This document shows, in pieces, positions 39,801-50,511 of a DNA stretch of 62,203 nucleotides (position 1 is the first letter of the stretch; each line of letters starts with the position of its first letter). Source of the stretch: Perkinsus olseni (lineage: Eukaryota > Perkinsozoa > Perkinsida); the NCBI GenBank assembly GCA_013115125.1, contig JABANN010000145.1:1-62203 (forward strand). The letters are read 5' to 3'. The notes below the pieces were generated by a model that ran no database searches, was not told where the DNA came from, and worked only from the letters and a program-made list of their open reading frames with translations. Made by a program: the position numbers and the translations under genes.

Positions 39801-40847
39801 CCTGTCTCGTATAATAAATTCCTTTGGTCGGGATGCTGATGTCCAACTTCAACCACTCTTCGATCGGAAGGACCTGTGGAGGGTGAAAAGGATGCTACAG
39901 TGGAGAGGTGCGGAACCTCGCTGCGGAGGGAAGGAGGAGCTCCTTGGCGGGCGTTCTGCGATATTATAACTCTGCCCGCAAAGCTCAAGAATCTACGAAA
40001 TTTTTATACAGAACACAATAGAGCTGTGCTGATTATACTAGCTTCGGATTATCAATCCATTCTATCAACTACTCCACTTTCTATCTGCTCTAATATCTCG
40101 GTCACTATGAACTAAATCTACTTATGTTGTGTTCTACAACTACTACGAGATAGTGCACCCTGCCTCGCCCTAACACGCGTTCTTCAGCGATGGAAAGACC
40201 CACAAAGTCACCCGGTGTGAAACAGCCTTAAATAGGAAACCGCCACCTCCGCTCGGGTTACCTTCACCAGGGCGGTGATGGCCTCCGGCGGATTCCAATC
40301 CTCCTTGTACCCGCCCAACAACTCCGACGCTCCGAAGCTGCTGATACTTCGCCCAGTGGCTGTCTCGATGTCGGGCATACCAGCAGACGGACCGAAGTCC
40401 AAGTAGGGCCGCCAGTACCTACTCAATAAGATGTGTTCGACATATTTCATTTGAACCCAGGACCGACCTAAGATACTACAGCTACCTGCTCAACCTACTC
40501 CGATCAGTATCGTTGATGCTATCAGTTCTACTATGTTCCCTAACTTTCTATAATTTTACCACGAAATAATATTTTTATTTCTTAAATATCATAAAATTGA
40601 CAACATTCAAATACATCAAAATATTTCCATACCATGAGTTTGGAAACTCTCACCATCGGCACTTGAGTCCCCTCCCCGGTTGAAAATCTTCTATCCGTGC
40701 CACATAGGGCTTGCTAGGATCCCCACTGAACAGCTCCACATCACTGCCTCGGTGTATGGGGATGTTCAAGACAGGGTGGGTCACCAGCAGCTCGCCCGGG
40801 GCCTCGGAGAGTATCTTTTTTAACTGCGCTTCCGAGGGTGCTGCCAT
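36844..40847 (-). CDS. BAH domain / zinc finger / TFIIS central domain protein
   Basis: Probable chromatin or transcription-elongation protein. Exon 1 (about 40650-40847) starts MAAPSEAQLKKILSEAPGEL and contains VLNIPIHRGSDVELFSGD then PYVARIEDF, the first half of a BAH fold. The following exons give YLDFGPSAGMPDIETATGR (about 40340) and LLYETGDIVVEGVGRVACRV (about 39760-39820), the usual BAH end before a Cys-rich YECTNCHKLYHPDAVPG (about 39525-39580) that looks like half of a PHD-type finger. A Ser/Lys-rich NLS-like stretch KNKKRKSGDSPQSQEKRKQ (about 38590-38650) leads into a TFIIS central domain: SLATRIEAALYGNHGQSIKS, NFNLSDPQNASLRRRVL, ISPQHLVTASHDELGSDSLQ (about 38050-38360). The tail is acidic (MEEISEEALDELGSMEDEF) with a final exon ending RHQLCFT-stop. 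BAH-PHD-TFIIS combinations are known in plants and protists. Some exons are unplaced. Confidence 0.7.
37611..37671 (-). repeat. Intron of the shared-sequence (introner-like) family
   Basis: A 61-nt intron of the BAH/TFIIS gene, GTGTGCGTGTG at the donor and GGAGGTTCACAG at the acceptor. Its core TATAGTCCGACGCC and GATTCGGCTTAGGCTCTTG matches introns of the neighbouring WD40 gene at 44263-44320 and 44129-44188. A related copy starts near 37372 in the same gene. Confidence 0.55.
39155..39318 (+). repeat. 30-bp minisatellite
   Basis: Five full units and a partial one of GAGAAATTTTCTCTTTTTTC plus TCCGAGAGTT. It lies in an intron of the minus-strand BAH/TFIIS gene, where it reads as a purine/pyrimidine-biased tract capable of local hairpins (GAGAAAATTTCTC). 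Confidence 0.85.
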
Positions 40848-40946
40848 TATACAGACCCTGACTGGATTTATGATCGATCGGCGTCTTCGCTACAATTGGC
40901 GATCCAAACTCGCTGAACCCAACTCCACGACAAGTAGCAGAAAAAA

Positions 40947-43900
40947 CTACAGAAAAAATATCCAAGGTTGAAGCATGTCGTTATCAAATAAACTCGCTGC
41001 CGTCCTCATCCATCTCTGATCTCCCCGAAGGCGAGTCGTCCTAAAAAACGCATTCACAAGCCGCAAAGAGGAGGGTATCTTTACTTCTGAGTGACGCATG
41101 AGTGACATCAAGATATCATCAGTAGTCTCCACTGAGCTCTCTTGCCTCGGAGGTGCAGCTGTCCTTATCCTGGCAGCTTCCTCGGCGCCCGTCCACACCA
41201 CCACTGTCGAGTCGTCCGAGACGGAAACGACGCAAGGGCTGAGATTGAACCGGGATGATCGGAGGGAATAGTTGAGGATATTCCGCCGATCTCATCATGC
41301 TACGATGAGAAGCTACGCCAGTGGCGGATGGAAAGAGGACGACGCATGAAGGATCGGGTCTCAGATGGCAAGACTCTAACCGGAAGACTACTCTATCTCA
41401 ATCGACAGTTCTATATCATCTACACCTTTTCCCGAGCAAATAAAATATTTTTTCATTTGATTATCAAAATTATCATCCAGAGGGAAAATTTTTTTGGTCT
41501 ACATACAGCCCGCCCGGGGAAATAATTTTACCATAATTTTCTGGAATTTTTCTATAAGCACTTCATCTCAACCTGTACTATCGGGTAAGCATTGTCAAGC
41601 ATATCCCGCTGGTCCTATCTTGCTCCGATAAGAAGCTACGCTGAAGCTAGGTGGCGGATAACAGTACGACGGCAAATGCAATATTGAAATCCAGCAGGCA
41701 AATGTGGATTAAGTTATGTTCCCAAACAGTCGGTCTCTAACAAAATATCCGTTTCGAAATCATCGGCATATCGACGACACTCAGCTCTCCACGAGTTGGG
41801 CGATGATGCCCTCAGAGGAAGGCCATGAAGAGAGGCATCCGACTTGTCCGTCAAGGAACAAGATACATCGGTGCTAGTCTGATTAGACCGGTTTCCGGCG
41901 TTGAACTCAAAACTCACACACACCGCTAGGAGGCCTACAGTTTCTTCTCATCGCCGCTTCGACCGACTGCGAGGCTTGGCAGCCACACGAGGGCGTTGAC
42001 GGTAAGATGGTGAGCGCCGCTAAGGACGTGCAGGAGGGCACTGCTGGCCCGATGCCAAATGAATATCTGACACAACGCCGAAGCATCCCCGCACTATGAA
42101 GATTCCTGGTTGAGAGCATATTTGCCACTGGGATAAAGGGAAGAAGGCCTTACTCGAACTTCACCTTATGGAAAAATAATTTTCCTGAAATTTCCCGATT
42201 TCACGTCAATCAAAAACAACGGTTCACGCAAGCCCGGCAAATTTTCACTCGGGATCGTCGCAAAGAGGGTACACCCATCACGTCTTTCCCTGCAAGTTAG
42301 GCCTACTCTCGCGTCATCGCTGCCCGACAGCACAAGGGAATCTTTTTCCCCGCCAAAGACACACTTCAAGTTGAAGCGACCTCTTGTGTGACCCATGTAT
42401 CTGTAAACCTTCCTGTCAATGACCAGAGTGAAAGGAAGATACCCTCACCTTCCTAAGGGCCGCCGCTCTCGTACGTTCCAAAGACGAATCATCGCCGGCT
42501 TCGAGTCCAAGGCGAAGAGAACCTCGAAAAATTCGTGTGGGCTCGCGATAATTTGGTCTCCTAGAGCTAGTAGCGACTGTCTCCGAGGTACTGAATAACT
42601 TGAAGGTTTTTTTTCACAGAAAAAGGTTCAGAAAAGATACAGCATGTTCGAAGGACTCGAGTCTGTTGTGTTCTTCAAGAAAGACGTGACGAGGAAGCGA
42701 ATTACACCAGTGGGTAAAATACGACAACAGCGGCGATGAGACACCGCGCTTTACACATTCCCAGACCCCATTAAATGAAGCCCAGAAAAAATTAGTAAAA
42801 TCCCAGAAGTTGGTCTGAAAATGCTGTAGTGATGAAAACAGCCCTACTCGTTTAAGGATCTGCAAACACTGTTTCTGGAGAACTGATTTAATTTGTGGGT
42901 CTCATCCACTACTATCACGTTCCAGTGACCAGAAGCAAGTCGCTTCAAAGAAAGTCGGAGCTCACCAAATCCGGGTCGTGTCTTGACGGTGTAATACAGG
43001 TTATCAAGGATGTCTCCGTGACCAGCCTCTCGATGCGGTACAGTACCTAACGAATGACGCTACTTTCAACTCAATCATCATTTTCGAGGAGATCAACTCC
43101 GCCGAGTACAAGTAACAACTGGGTCGAGGTTTTCCGCCATCGTATCATAGGACGTTTAAGTACCCCTGCAAGCTCTGTCTCCTTTGTCCTCTCATAGCTA
43201 TTCATCCATCGTTCTCTCTATACTCTGTTCATCAGAGTTATTCTACTGTTAGCTTAACAGTGCACCCGTTTCATAGTGAGAACCATACTTCGACCACCTC
43301 CACTTCCCAAGACTGATGCTGTTTTTCTGCTCACGCTCGGGGAACGTTAAAGACGTACACAGGCACCAACATCGGGCTACGACGGCTTCAATCGCGTTCG
43401 TTCAAGTACCACAAATCCGTGAAATCACCCCGTGAAAGTCCAATTTCTTGAACGAAGTGCAGTATACTGACTCAGTAAACGACTCGAATGCCTCCCTATC
43501 ATGGGGCTATCCCGCCGCGCGAGCGCGCGGAGGGAACCCAACTGTAGAAGTGCAGTTGAGGACGGTGCCAAACACCCGAGTTGACAGCTCACCGAGAATC
43601 CACTTTCACCGCCGGAAGAGGGTCCCCCAGTGTCATTCAACCCTGTTATAGCTGCCAGCTGCCGACCAGAAGCCACCCACAAACTGCTGCCGGACAGCGG
43701 TGCGAAGCAGATATCATGAACTCTCGCTCGGAGACGGACCGTGAGGAGAACCTACCAACGGGTAAGCAGTCTAAGCGTTCAACTTCAAAGACCCACTCGA
43801 TTCTCCTCAACATCAGAGATCACGACCGTCTTGTCGTGTCCAGCAGAAACAACCTGAAGGACACACCACTAGCGACACTGAGCTGCCGTTCCGCCCTGTG

Positions 43901-45985
43901 TCTCGGTTCGAGAAGAACCGCCGGAAAAACCTAGTTTCTCGATCTTCACCTGCGTTCGGCAACCCGGTCGCCATACGACCTGAGTGACCACCTCAGAGTG
44001 GGCATCAATGGTGCAGTGACAACCGCCTGATGAGGACGTCCGACTTCTCCCAGTATCTGTCACACACTCGTACCGATGAGAAAAGCTTCTTAACAAACCG
44101 ACTGATCAACGCTGCAGAACGTCCCTAACTGAGCACATCGGCGAGGGTCTAACTAAACCGGAACCGGCCTTTGATTACAAACTCACACTAGAGGCCAGAA
44201 AGCTGCGGAAGGATTCTTTACAATCTATCTCATCACACTGCATTTCAACGCTACAGAGAGCCCTGAGCACATCGGCAAGATTCTGACCGGAATCGTAAGC
44301 GTCGGACTATAAATTCACACAGGCCCGTGACCCTCCCGCCCATGCCCACCTCTGAAAGTCGTTGGCATCTTCCATATTTTCACAGCACCATCGTTCGCCC
44401 CGGACGCTAGGTAGGTATCATCACAGTTGAAGCTGCAGACTGCACACTCATCCTCATGCCCGATCAGTGTATCCATCTGAAACCGTTACTTGGTTGAGTA
44501 ACTTTGTATCATCCCCGCTTCAAGCTAAGATACCAAAGAAGCGCCGAATCGGTACGAAAATTCCAATAGGTACATTTCCCAGGAAAATTTTCCGGGAAAA
44601 TTCCGGAGGATTATTTTCCACGTAGCGATATTCAACAAAACACGACCATTCAGAATTTATGCTAAATCTTTCCCCAAAAAAGGGAACTGCGAAACGCTCT
44701 CCGGCGAATCAATTCCGACGAACTTCTCCCGAAAACACTCCAGTTCAAAACCACCTCAACCGAATGCTCACCCCAGTACTCGGTAACCCTCCGCCGAAAG
44801 ACTCTCCCGTCCTACATAGCGCAAGGATTCCCCATGCTTCCTGGCAGTCTCGATATTTGAAACCGTCCACAAAATTATGGTTTTATCCTTCCCACAAGTA
44901 GCCAACACTCGTCCGCTATTGGACAAAGCAACGTACCATACCTAGCAGTGAAGGTTCGCCAACTCGACGACTGCCGACCTGCCAGGATCTACCTCGTCCG
45001 AGTGCTTCCTTATGATCTCTGCTGGAGCCAAGGTGACCTTAGGGGAAGGGCAGTGGTGGTCCTGAGGGCACGATCATGATGGTGGCGTATCGAAGAATAC
45101 GCCATCAGAGCGAAGACATTATTTTTGGTTTCTCGGAAGACCACTATTGCGTAAAATTGGCGTGATGACAGCCGATGGCCTTGGTGGTGGCACCAAGTTG
45201 GAGCTGAGAGACGTGGCGATTATACCACGTAGAGCACGATGGATAAGGAAAGCTTCAATCGATTCCGAGGCGGAGCCAAGTTTCCGTGCTCACCATGGAT
45301 CAACCTAGGATTCGCCATGTCATCGATGAACAACTAACTACCATGAAAGAATGAAAATTAACGTTTCACCGGTATCACCCGAACTACAGTTTTTAAGTGG
45401 GGGAAAAATTCAAAGCGACGATCGCACAGATTCTTCACATTTTCCTCTTCCACCCAACCTTATTAATTTCTACTATTTCTCTGATGAAAACAGTCCTCTC
45501 TGAAAATGACTCCGACTCTTGACGGCGCTCTCCCCAAACCCCAAATACGAAAATTCGTGAGACGACTCAACCGCTAGTGGAATTAATACCCGTCGTATGA
45601 ACACCGCAGCGAACCCCAGTCCCAATCGATCAACCCCTATCGAACCCACCCCTCACCCGAAGCAAAGAAGCGTCTCCTTTCTCATCGTAGGCCAACTCAT
45701 GATGGATGCAACGATCCACCTGATACTGCTGCGCGTACCTGGCAGAATCGCTCCGGGAAGGGGCAAGACCCAGCTGTCCTCACTCTAACAGGGTCATCAA
45801 TCGCCCCGGTGGCACGCAGACTTCCGCAGGCAGCTGAGCTCGGATGCTTTCCCAAAGCTTCTCTCGAGATCGCTGAGGAAGGGGTCGAATACATATTCCA
45901 TGCTGAACTGCGAACCGACGTAATTACGGTGGCAAAACCAGTTGGCTCAACTGAGTTGAACATGCGAAGAATCTTAATGAATACA
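40947..45985 (-). CDS. WDR26: WDR26/GID7-like WD40 protein of the CTLH ubiquitin ligase
   Basis: In yeast and animals this protein is a CTLH/GID E3 ligase subunit. The N-terminal linker is recognisable: IKILRMFNSVEP, REKLWESIRAQLPAEVCVPP and GRLMTLLEYAQQYQVDRC (about 45700-45980), matching [21 protein letters not shown]...L.....DRC of WDR26. WD repeats follow: ALSNSGRVLATCGKDKTIIL (about 44860-44925), GHEDECAVCSFNCDDTYLAS with GANDGAVKIW (about 44365-44460), AHSEVVTQVVWRPGCRTQ joined to VVSAGHDKTVVISD (about 43815-44020), FAPLSGSSLWVASGRQLAAI (about 43655-43715), the hallmark GHTRGRFNLKCVFGGEKDSL then SGSDDAR (about 42310-42400), IFIWHRASSALLHVLSGAHH with TVNALVW (about 41985-42075), and VVSVSDDSTVVVW (about 41195-41235). 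The LisH/CTLH exons are not found and may lie beyond 46 kb. Stop at 40947. Confidence 0.8.
44129..44188 (-). repeat. Intron of the shared-sequence (introner-like) family
   Basis: A 60-nt stretch of the WD40 gene beginning GTGTGAGTTTG and ending CCGATGTGCTCAG, with core AAGGCCGGTTCCGGTTTAG. Its last 18 bases are almost the same as the end of the intron at 44263-44320, only 75 bases away. Confidence 0.55.
44263..44320 (-). repeat. Intron of the shared-sequence (introner-like) family
   Basis: A 58-nt stretch of the WD40 gene beginning GTGTGAATTTATAGTCCGAC and ending GCCGATGTGCTCAG. The 75-base exon between it and 44129-44188 stays open (ALCSVEMQCDEIDCKESFRS). Related sequence also occurs at about 41880-41924. 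Confidence 0.55.
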
Positions 45986-46287
45986 GAGTGTTACCTTGAA
46001 CCCAAATACTTCCCATACCGCAAGTTTCAATAATCTTCTCGGATGCCAGAATCGAGCATTTTTGGCGGGAATTTTTGTCCCGACTCGAAAAACGGGTAAG
46101 AATCAACCACTATTTTGCAATTAACACACAGTACATGTATGATCCATTCGCCTACCTCAGCATTCCAGCTCCTCTTCCCTTCTAAAGACTTACACTCGCC
46201 AAGTTCGATATCAAATTCCCCACCACTGGCATAGAGCAGCCGACTGAAAGCAACCACGATTTGACGGAGGGACCAGCAGCACCAAAT

Positions 46288-46614
46288 TCACTTAGCGTTG
46301 TCATGTAGCCTCGAGCTCAGAATTTCATCTTCCTCAGCGAGGGCGGCCAAGGCTTGCAGGGCTTCTACCGCCCTTCTCGCACCTTCCGTGTTATCCCAAC
46401 CTTCCTCGTGTATTGCCTCGATCGACCAAAGATACTCCCGGACAGCTTCGAGGAACCTCGAGTGATGACAATAATTAAGTAATGAGTATGGGGTGAATTC
46501 AGAAATATTCGCCAAACCGACGCCGTCAGGGTTCGGCACACCCACGGGTAGCGTACACCTGAAGTTGATAGATTTCGACGACTGAGCTATGCTCCAATCG
46601 CGGAGCTCTATCAC
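46288..46614 (-). CDS. Unknown protein or C-terminal exon
   Basis: Open 108-codon stretch. The second half, REYLWSIEAIHEEGWDNTEG followed by ARRAVEALQALAALAEEDEI, is helical and ends SSRLHDNAK-stop. The sequence GTATCTTTGGTCGATCGAGG inside it resembles the TATCTTAG/GTCGA acceptor seen elsewhere but lacks the AG, so either the exon starts downstream or the similarity is by chance. The ALQALAALAEEDE tail resembles the tails of the pieces at 46.97-47.08 kb and 49.82-49.93 kb (QALASLETLEIDDD, RALTSLEKLEIDDD), suggesting a small family. Confidence 0.4.
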   Translation of the reverse strand: MIELRDWSIAQSSKSINFRCTLPVGVPNPDGVGLANISEFTPYSLLNYCHHSRFLEAVREYLWSIEAIHEEGWDNTEGARRAVEALQALAALAEEDEILSSRLHDNAK

Positions 46615-46959
46615 GGGTAGCGCTCATACGGCTGAGATCAGACATGTGCACGACCGTGTGTACATAGTCACGTTCTCCGGCGGACTTTCACCCGCGATCC
46701 CCCCTTCGCGAAAAACGGCACTTCACACGTTAGGGGCGACACTCCCGTAAGTTCAATCAACTTAGTCGTGAAGACTTCATTTGAACGAACAAACAAAGAA
46801 GCACATAAGGAAGCGTACACGCTCCGGTCAAGCGTCCCAACTCTCTCCAGATCATACTTCACAACCTCGAGTTCTGGGCTCCCATGATACTATCCCCATG
46901 CCAAGTTCGGACGAGGTGGATGGCAAGTCCGACGGAGGCCCCCGTCCTACTGCTCTTCC

Positions 46960-47291
46960 CTGATATCAAAACCCAATAGTTTCTTCACACTGTCATCATC
47001 AATTTCCAACGTCTCCAGGCTGGCCAAGGCCTGGCAGGATATCATATCTTCTATGTGGTGCAAGGGTCAACCTCAGGATACTCTCACTTCGTCCCACAGG
47101 CCACTCGTGATCTGTTTCCTCATCAATATAACCTCTCCCCTAGCTGACACGCAGCCGCTCTCCCGCGACAGGACCGAGGCTGCCTCCTCGTACCTGTGAT
47201 GACCATCATCAACATATCTACGCTCTGAAAAATTCTTGGAAAAAAGTACATCTTTTAATTTTTCCCGACATATCTCAAACGATGGAGCCAA
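46960..47291 (-). pseudogene. Duplicated gene fragment, related to 49.8 kb
   Basis: Minus-strand ORF 47073-47291 reads RYVDDGHHRYEEAASVLSRE and QITSGLWDEVRVS, then meets an acceptor-like TATCCTGAG/GTTGA. After it the frame encodes QALASLETLEIDDDSVKKLL. The stretch 46961-47080 is about 80 per cent similar by eye to 49812-49935, with the same order of CTGATATCAAA, CACTGTCATCATCAATTTCC and TCCAGGCTGG. The two copies differ by an indel that puts them in different frames, so at least one is decayed. Confidence 0.45.
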
Positions 47292-48507
47292 TCAGTTGCT
47301 ATAATGATACAGTAACATTATATCGACTGAGGGTCCCATTGGGGCCTCAGGCCCGCGCCTCAAGGCGTACAACATCCCGTTCGGTCGGTGCCGAGGCGCC
47401 CGAGACGCACCAGTTCAAGCCAGGCTTACCATAGTACGCCTCAGAACGCACCGCCGACCCTCGATTCACTGGCGCAAGCCTTGCAGCAGTGCGAGCTGCC
47501 TTTTGACCGTAATGGGCCTTGAAGAACGGTACTACGGTAATCTCTTAAAGGACTCAGTCTCGCTTTGAGCGACTTGCTCATAATCTGCCGCGCGACTTAA
47601 GTGGAGTAAAAGACCATCTGTGCCATGGAACTCCGTACATCACACTCACTGAGTGGATACGTAGCGCGATACTGTCAGCGTATGATGTACTACTCGAAGC
47701 ATAGGGCTTATCCGCGATAAGAATTAGTTGTAGACATCGAAGTCCGAAACTCCAAGTTCCCACTCTAGCTGAGGGATCCTTCTCTCGGCTATCAGGCTAG
47801 AGTCACCCCCGGCTGGCAGGCTGTCCGCCACTCGCCCACAAATTGAAAAGGTGCCTTCGGTGACTTTGTTGATGCCTTCCATAATATCATACCTTTCACC
47901 TCCCCACAAATTATCAATGGCGGGGAACCCGGATCATCTCGTGCACACTTCTTTTATTTCATCAAGCCTATAGCTCTCCATCGTTCTCCTCAACCTTGTC
48001 GAAACTCGGCCGTATGTTGAGAATGCTTTCTCGCAACTAGCACTGGACAAAGAGTTGATCAGAACGGTACCGGCGATAATAGAATGTAGAGGCAGCTGGA
48101 TTCACCACTGCAATCACCAACCACGAATGTGGGCAGAAATTCGTCGCAACGCCATCCCACTTCGGGAGATATAATCCCCAGCTTTCTAAATGCCTTTATA
48201 CGAGTCGGAATTCGACTAGCATGTCATCGGCACACTGGCCGAGACCCACAGCTAGTTTTGAGCTCTGCCATAATGATCCGCCGTAATGGCTCATCCGCCT
48301 AACATTCACGCTGTCACTTCGGAAAATCTCTCCTTCAGATCGGTCACAAGATTCAACGCATACTCGCGAAAAACTTCGCACCCGGCCTTAGCCACAGCTT
48401 GCCTGGCCTTTCTCGATACTGGCAGATCAGTAAGTCCAAACCATACTGGCCAAGCTGACCATACTGACTTCATACTCCTGTACAAGTTCTGCCATCTGAG
48501 CCACCAG

Positions 48508-48548
48508 CTGACTGTCATACAGGCTTAGTGAGCCTGTATGACAGTCAG
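48508..48548. repeat. Perfect 18-bp palindrome
   Basis: Arms CTGACTGTCATACAGGCT and AGCCTGTATGACAGTCAG with a five-base centre TAGTG. No mismatch, although the transposase remnant around it is decayed, so the structure is probably young. Confidence 0.9.
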
Positions 48549-48845
48549 ATCGTCAAAGAGAGCCGATAGCTCTGCCATGATGACAGTAGTTTAGTTGATT
48601 GCATGCGTAATTGATGTTGAACTTAGTACTTTAAAATACCAGAGAAAGTTGACCACATCTCTGCAGAACATAGCCCATACCAACCACTAATTGTTGATGT
48701 ATAGCGTGTATCTTGCGGATCTAATACCAAAAGTTCACCTCATAATTCGCTTTACTAGCAATTCTTGCCGTTGAACTCGGACAAGCCTCTTCAGAATCGA
48801 CCAAACTATGAAGATAGTCTGAAGATGCACATTCATCGCCATTGC

Positions 48846-48890
48846 AGCGCGGCGCTATAGTTCTACTTAGTAGAACTATAGCGCCGCGCT
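48846..48890. repeat. Perfect 22-bp palindrome
   Basis: Left arm 48846-48867 starts AGCGCGGCGCTATAG and right arm 48869-48890 is its exact reverse complement, with a single T between them. It lies in the putative transposase piece at 48721-48993. Together with the palindrome at 48508 this is the second perfect fold-back within 400 bases. Confidence 0.9.
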
Positions 48891-48979
48891 TAGTAGAATC
48901 TACTATCGCCGGATTCAAGATGTAAGGATAATCTAGATCGAATGAGGCGCTCCGACGTAATCCACTTATTATATCCATT

Positions 48980-49100
48980 GGAGTTTCACCCACGCTATGA
49001 AAAACAATAGCGAAAACACATTCCGCATTTCACAGACTGCGGTTTTCGCGCTTTTTCACTTTCTCAAAAACGGCACGTCGCGTAGTACGGGTGAAACTCC
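48980..49100. mobile_element. MITE-like element, 121 bp
   Basis: Terminal inverted repeats GGAGTTTCACCC and GGGTGAAACTCC (12 of 12), extended imperfectly inwards (ACGCTA against GTACTACGC). It has no coding capacity; the interior has GCGAAAAC and CGGTTTTCGCGC, which also pair. The same 12-mer starts sequences at 54898 and 57119. The flanks (ATATCCATT and GAAGTAGC) show no clear target duplication. Confidence 0.7.
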
Positions 49101-49404
49101 GAAGTAGCGCTCACTCAGCTTGAACTGTTCCTTTATACATCGGCCAGGACATCGTCCAGTTAGCCTCGTATTTTCGCTCAACGGGCGCCACCTGCTTGCG
49201 CGTCAATACACACTAGTGAGCCTATGCATTCGACAAATTTTTCCCGAAATTTCCGCGGTGGCCCGCCCAAAGGACAAACTCCGGACCGTGGCCACCGCCC
49301 TACCCTAAAAATCTCACCCGAGTTGCTCCAGCGCATCCACCAGCAAGGACGCAACCTCAAGGCCTCCATCTGCAGTTCTCCGTACCTGCAGAATTTTTTT
49401 CTCA

Positions 49405-49797
49405 CTAACGCCTAGTATCAGCCATTACCTGATCGACTCCGTCCGGAGACATCCCAGAATCGATTCCTTCCCGCCCTAGGGAACTACCGCTCCTCTTCCT
49501 GTGTCGTTTAACTGCCGGGCTGCCCGCTTGTGAAGTCGAACTTTCCGATGAATTTGAACTCGGCGAGGGTCTCTTGAGATTTCTGTCGGACTGCTGTCGA
49601 AGGGCTGAATCCATAGATGCCCCGGAGTGACCGGGGTGTCGGTAGTAAACAACAGCCCAGTCTGGCTCTGCAATCACTGGAACACAACAGTAGTGATCCC
49701 GATGAGACTCATAAAAAGAAAGCCGTACCACATTAACAAATACTACTAGCGGTAAAGGGACATACATGTCCATTGTAGCCCACACAATCACAATCAC
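49405..49797 (-). CDS. Ser/Arg-rich ORF, unknown, source of a duplicated segment
   Basis: Open 130 codons starting MIVIVWATMDMYVPLPLVVF, a hydrophobic start, then DRNLKRPSPSSNSSESSTSQ and AVKRHRKRSGSS, a basic cluster resembling an NLS. It ends VDQVMADTRR-stop. The second half (about 49420-49640) is repeated at 50860-51080 next to the truncated family A gene. Whether this is a gene or an exon is open; codon use and the conserved basic cluster favour coding. Confidence 0.4.
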   Translation of the reverse strand: MIVIVWATMDMYVPLPLVVFVNVVRLSFYESHRDHYCCVPVIAEPDWAVVYYRHPGHSGASMDSALRQQSDRNLKRPSPSSNSSESSTSQAGSPAVKRHRKRSGSSLGREGIDSGMSPDGVDQVMADTRR

Positions 49798-50511
49798 GTC
49801 CTACTGCTCTTCCCTGATATCAAACCCCAACCGTTTTCTTTACACTGTCATCATCAATTTCCAATTTCTCCAGGCTGGTCAAGGCCCGACAGGGATTCGT
49901 GTGTGGCGCAAGGATCGACCTCAGAGATTTTCACCTCCTCCCAGAGACGACTCTTGATGATCAGGACTTGATCTGTTTCCTCAGAAATCTTGGGTCGAGA
50001 CGGAAACAGAAAATGGTTAGAAAATGCTCATGCATCATCATTGATCCGTCAGCCTCTCGTGGCTCTATGCCAAACTCAAGCTTTGCGGATAATCTAGAAC
50101 GAACAAGGTCTTCTGACATATTCCTCTGTTATACAGGGAGTATGCATCGAACTCTGGCGTCACATTTTCTATGATATCGAGTCTGCCTGGCCCAATTTTC
50201 ATCGTCAAACACTCATTTCTCGCCGGCGGAAACACGCTCAAAGTTACTCATCGCCCATAAAAAACACCGCTCTACCCCAACAATCTTCAGCTTCTTGAGC
50301 CGTCGATCTCACTCATGTTATCAATAAGTCTCCTGTGAGCGAAATCCCTCGGTGTCCACTACACCATAAGGAGATTAAACTCATTCATTCACAACCTACA
50401 TTTCGGCAGCCGGGATGCGGAAACTCCCTGCGCTCGAGAGGGCGAGCCCGATCCGAGGGCGAACGAGATAGCGACTAGAGCGACTGTTGTGGTTTTCCCG
50501 TCTCTTGAGCC

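Larger units (their letters stand above)
47934..48993 (-). pseudogene. hAT-type transposase, decayed DNA transposon
   Basis: The C-terminal hAT dimerisation segment is clear: LPLHSIIAGTVLINSLSSAS then CEKAFSTYGRVSTRLRRT and a stop at 47934. It matches the family pattern LP.L..lA..vL..p.SSA..ER.FS..g. Upstream, AFRKLGIISPEVGWRCDEFL (about 48110-48190) is in another frame, which needs at least one frameshift before the C-terminal block. KAGCEVFREYALNLVTDLKE (about 48320-48380) and SSDYLHSLVDSEEACPSST (about 48765-48820) are probably earlier transposase pieces. No BED finger or terminal inverted repeats were identified. Plain DNA transposon remnant, not active by its reading frames. Confidence 0.6.

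Noticed and set aside
48721-49100. MITE ends as the terminal repeats of the hAT transposase
   Set aside because: No matching GGAGTTTCACCC end was found on the other side of the transposase (47.3-47.9 kb), so the MITE is treated as separate.
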